Origin: CAWEHT01 sp963808455
GTDB taxonomy: Bacteria; Chloroflexota; Anaerolineae; CG2-30-64-16
Direction of reading: 5' to 3'
Assembly (NCBI GenBank): GCA_963808455.1
Contig: CAWEHT010000419.1
Span: forward strand, 1 to 6,876
Length of the DNA: 6,876 bases
Shown here: in pieces, positions 6,283 to 6,876 of the stretch
Numbering within the stretch: position 1 is the first letter of the stretch
Layout of the letters: each line of letters opens with the position of its first letter
Program-made: the position numbers and the translations under genes
The notes under the pieces: model-generated
What the model saw: only the letters and a program-made list of their open reading frames with translations
Told to the model about the DNA's origin: nothing
The model's database searches: none

Positions 6283-6876
6283 TCAGACACCGCGTTGCTC
6301 CGGTGCCCAGATCACCTTATGCAACTGTACCTGGAACCGCACCAGCAACGCATCGGCCATGATCCTCTCGGCCAAGTCCCGGCGGGAAATCGGCGTCTGC
6401 CCAGCCGGCAACTTCTTCAGTGATTTGCTCTGTTGCTCCGGTCCGAGCGGATGGGCCCATGAGAACAACAGCGGGCAAAGCGCGTCGAGCTTGTGTTCGG
6501 CGATGCATTGCTTGGCCCACTCGTAATCCTCCACGGTAGCGATGACGAACTTAATCTCATCGCTGCCCTTAAGACAGGACAAGTTCTCCCACCGATTGCG
6601 CGAGGCTTCGCCGCTGCCCGGGCACTTCAGGTCCATGATGCGCTTCACGCGCGGGTCCACCGGCGCTATGTCGTGCGCGCCGCTGGTTTCGAGCAGCACC
6701 GTGAACCCGTCGTCGCAGAGCGCGCGCATGAGCGGCAGGGAGTTCTTCTGCAACAAAGGCTCCCCGCCAGTTAACTCCACCAGGGGCAGATCGTAGCGAG
6801 CATGCCGAGACTCGCTTGCATTCCGCACTCCGCCTTCCGCACTCCGCACTCGTTTGAACGGCCCCGCCAGCCGATG
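6283..6876 (-). CDS. queE: 7-carboxy-7-deazaguanine synthase, partial at its 5' end
   Basis: QueE is the radical-SAM enzyme that turns 6-carboxy-tetrahydropterin into 7-carboxy-7-deazaguanine, the third step towards preQ0, queuosine and other 7-deazaguanines. The last 197 residues are visible and the frame is open to the window edge, so the N terminus with the iron-sulfur Cx3Cx2C motif lies outside. Present are the SAM-binding TGGEP (6757-6771) in LPLVELTGGEPLLQKN, the LLETSG motif, DLKCPGSGE, EIKFVIATVEDYEWA, and the family C terminus VRFQVQLHKVIW...RGV. Between FKRV and YDLPLVELTGGEP is an unrelated stretch (RSAEGGVRNASESRHA) encoded by a tandem repeat, in frame. The TGA is followed 6 bases on by the aminotransferase ATG. 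No other 7-deazaguanine pathway gene is in view. Confidence 0.92.
   Translation of the reverse strand, partial: HRLAGPFKRVRSAEGGVRNASESRHARYDLPLVELTGGEPLLQKNSLPLMRALCDDGFTVLLETSGAHDIAPVDPRVKRIMDLKCPGSGEASRNRWENLSCLKGSDEIKFVIATVEDYEWAKQCIAEHKLDALCPLLFSWAHPLGPEQQSKSLKKLPAGQTPISRRDLAERIMADALLVRFQVQLHKVIWAPEQRGV
6795..6851 (-). repeat. 14-bp tandem repeat plus hairpin inserted in frame in queE
   Basis: On the plus strand ttccgcactccgc occurs twice with a 14-base period (6821-6833, 6835-6847), and ccgcactc occurs three times (6823-6830, 6837-6844, 6844-6851). Next to it is a hairpin with arms agcgag (6795-6800) and ctcgct (6811-6816). In the queE frame this gives the repetitive RVRSAEGGVRNASESRHAR, which interrupts the conserved lead-in to TGGEP. 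The frame remains open. Confidence 0.82.

Noticed and set aside
5392..6423. Several plus-strand open frames to the right of the join
   Set aside because: They are antisense to the aminotransferase and queE, which carry full sets of family motifs on the minus strand.
5923..6851. CRISPR-like array from the repeats in the right block
   Set aside because: The repeats are only 14 bases long, contiguous without unique spacers, of different sequence at each site, and lie inside coding frames; no cas genes are present.

Overview
The window carries two gene blocks that look as if they come from different bacterial lineages, joined tail to tail near 5281-5315. No function or lineage here was confirmed by database search; calls rest on motifs, gene order and remembered family features.

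Block 1 (1 to about 5300, plus strand) is a branched-chain amino acid type (LivJ/LivK-LivGFHM, HAAT family) ABC importer operon. After a 449-base gene-free leader come a lipoprotein substrate-binding protein (450-1883), two strong hairpins (1904-1979), the two ATPases livG (2003-2731) and livF (2731-3435), and the two permeases livH (3453-4505) and livM (from 4522). The genes are tightly packed: livG and livF overlap by one base. The Pro/Ala/Thr-rich linker behind the lipobox cysteine, with PTAAP-type repeats, is typical of Chloroflexota lipoproteins, so a high-GC member of that phylum is my best guess. livM is broken twice: one extra base at about 4789-4792 shifts the frame, and the gene stops abruptly at about 5300, before its last membrane segments.

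Block 2 (about 5284 to 6876, minus strand) holds, in transcription order, the 3' part of queE (7-carboxy-7-deazaguanine synthase, entering from the right edge) and, 6 bases later, a class III PLP-dependent aminotransferase. The aminotransferase loses its C-terminal third or so at the same point where livM is lost. Both genes carry short in-frame repeat insertions: a double palindrome, and two separate tandem repeats that both have a 14-base period. From memory, such insertions are common in Verrucomicrobiota (Pedosphaera/Limisphaerales-like) genomes and not in Chloroflexota.

Taken together, the join is most simply a chimeric metagenome assembly or a microhomology-mediated rearrangement. The most interesting biology is the set of in-frame repeat insertions inside otherwise conserved enzymes, which resembles the palindromic elements that insert within Rickettsia genes.
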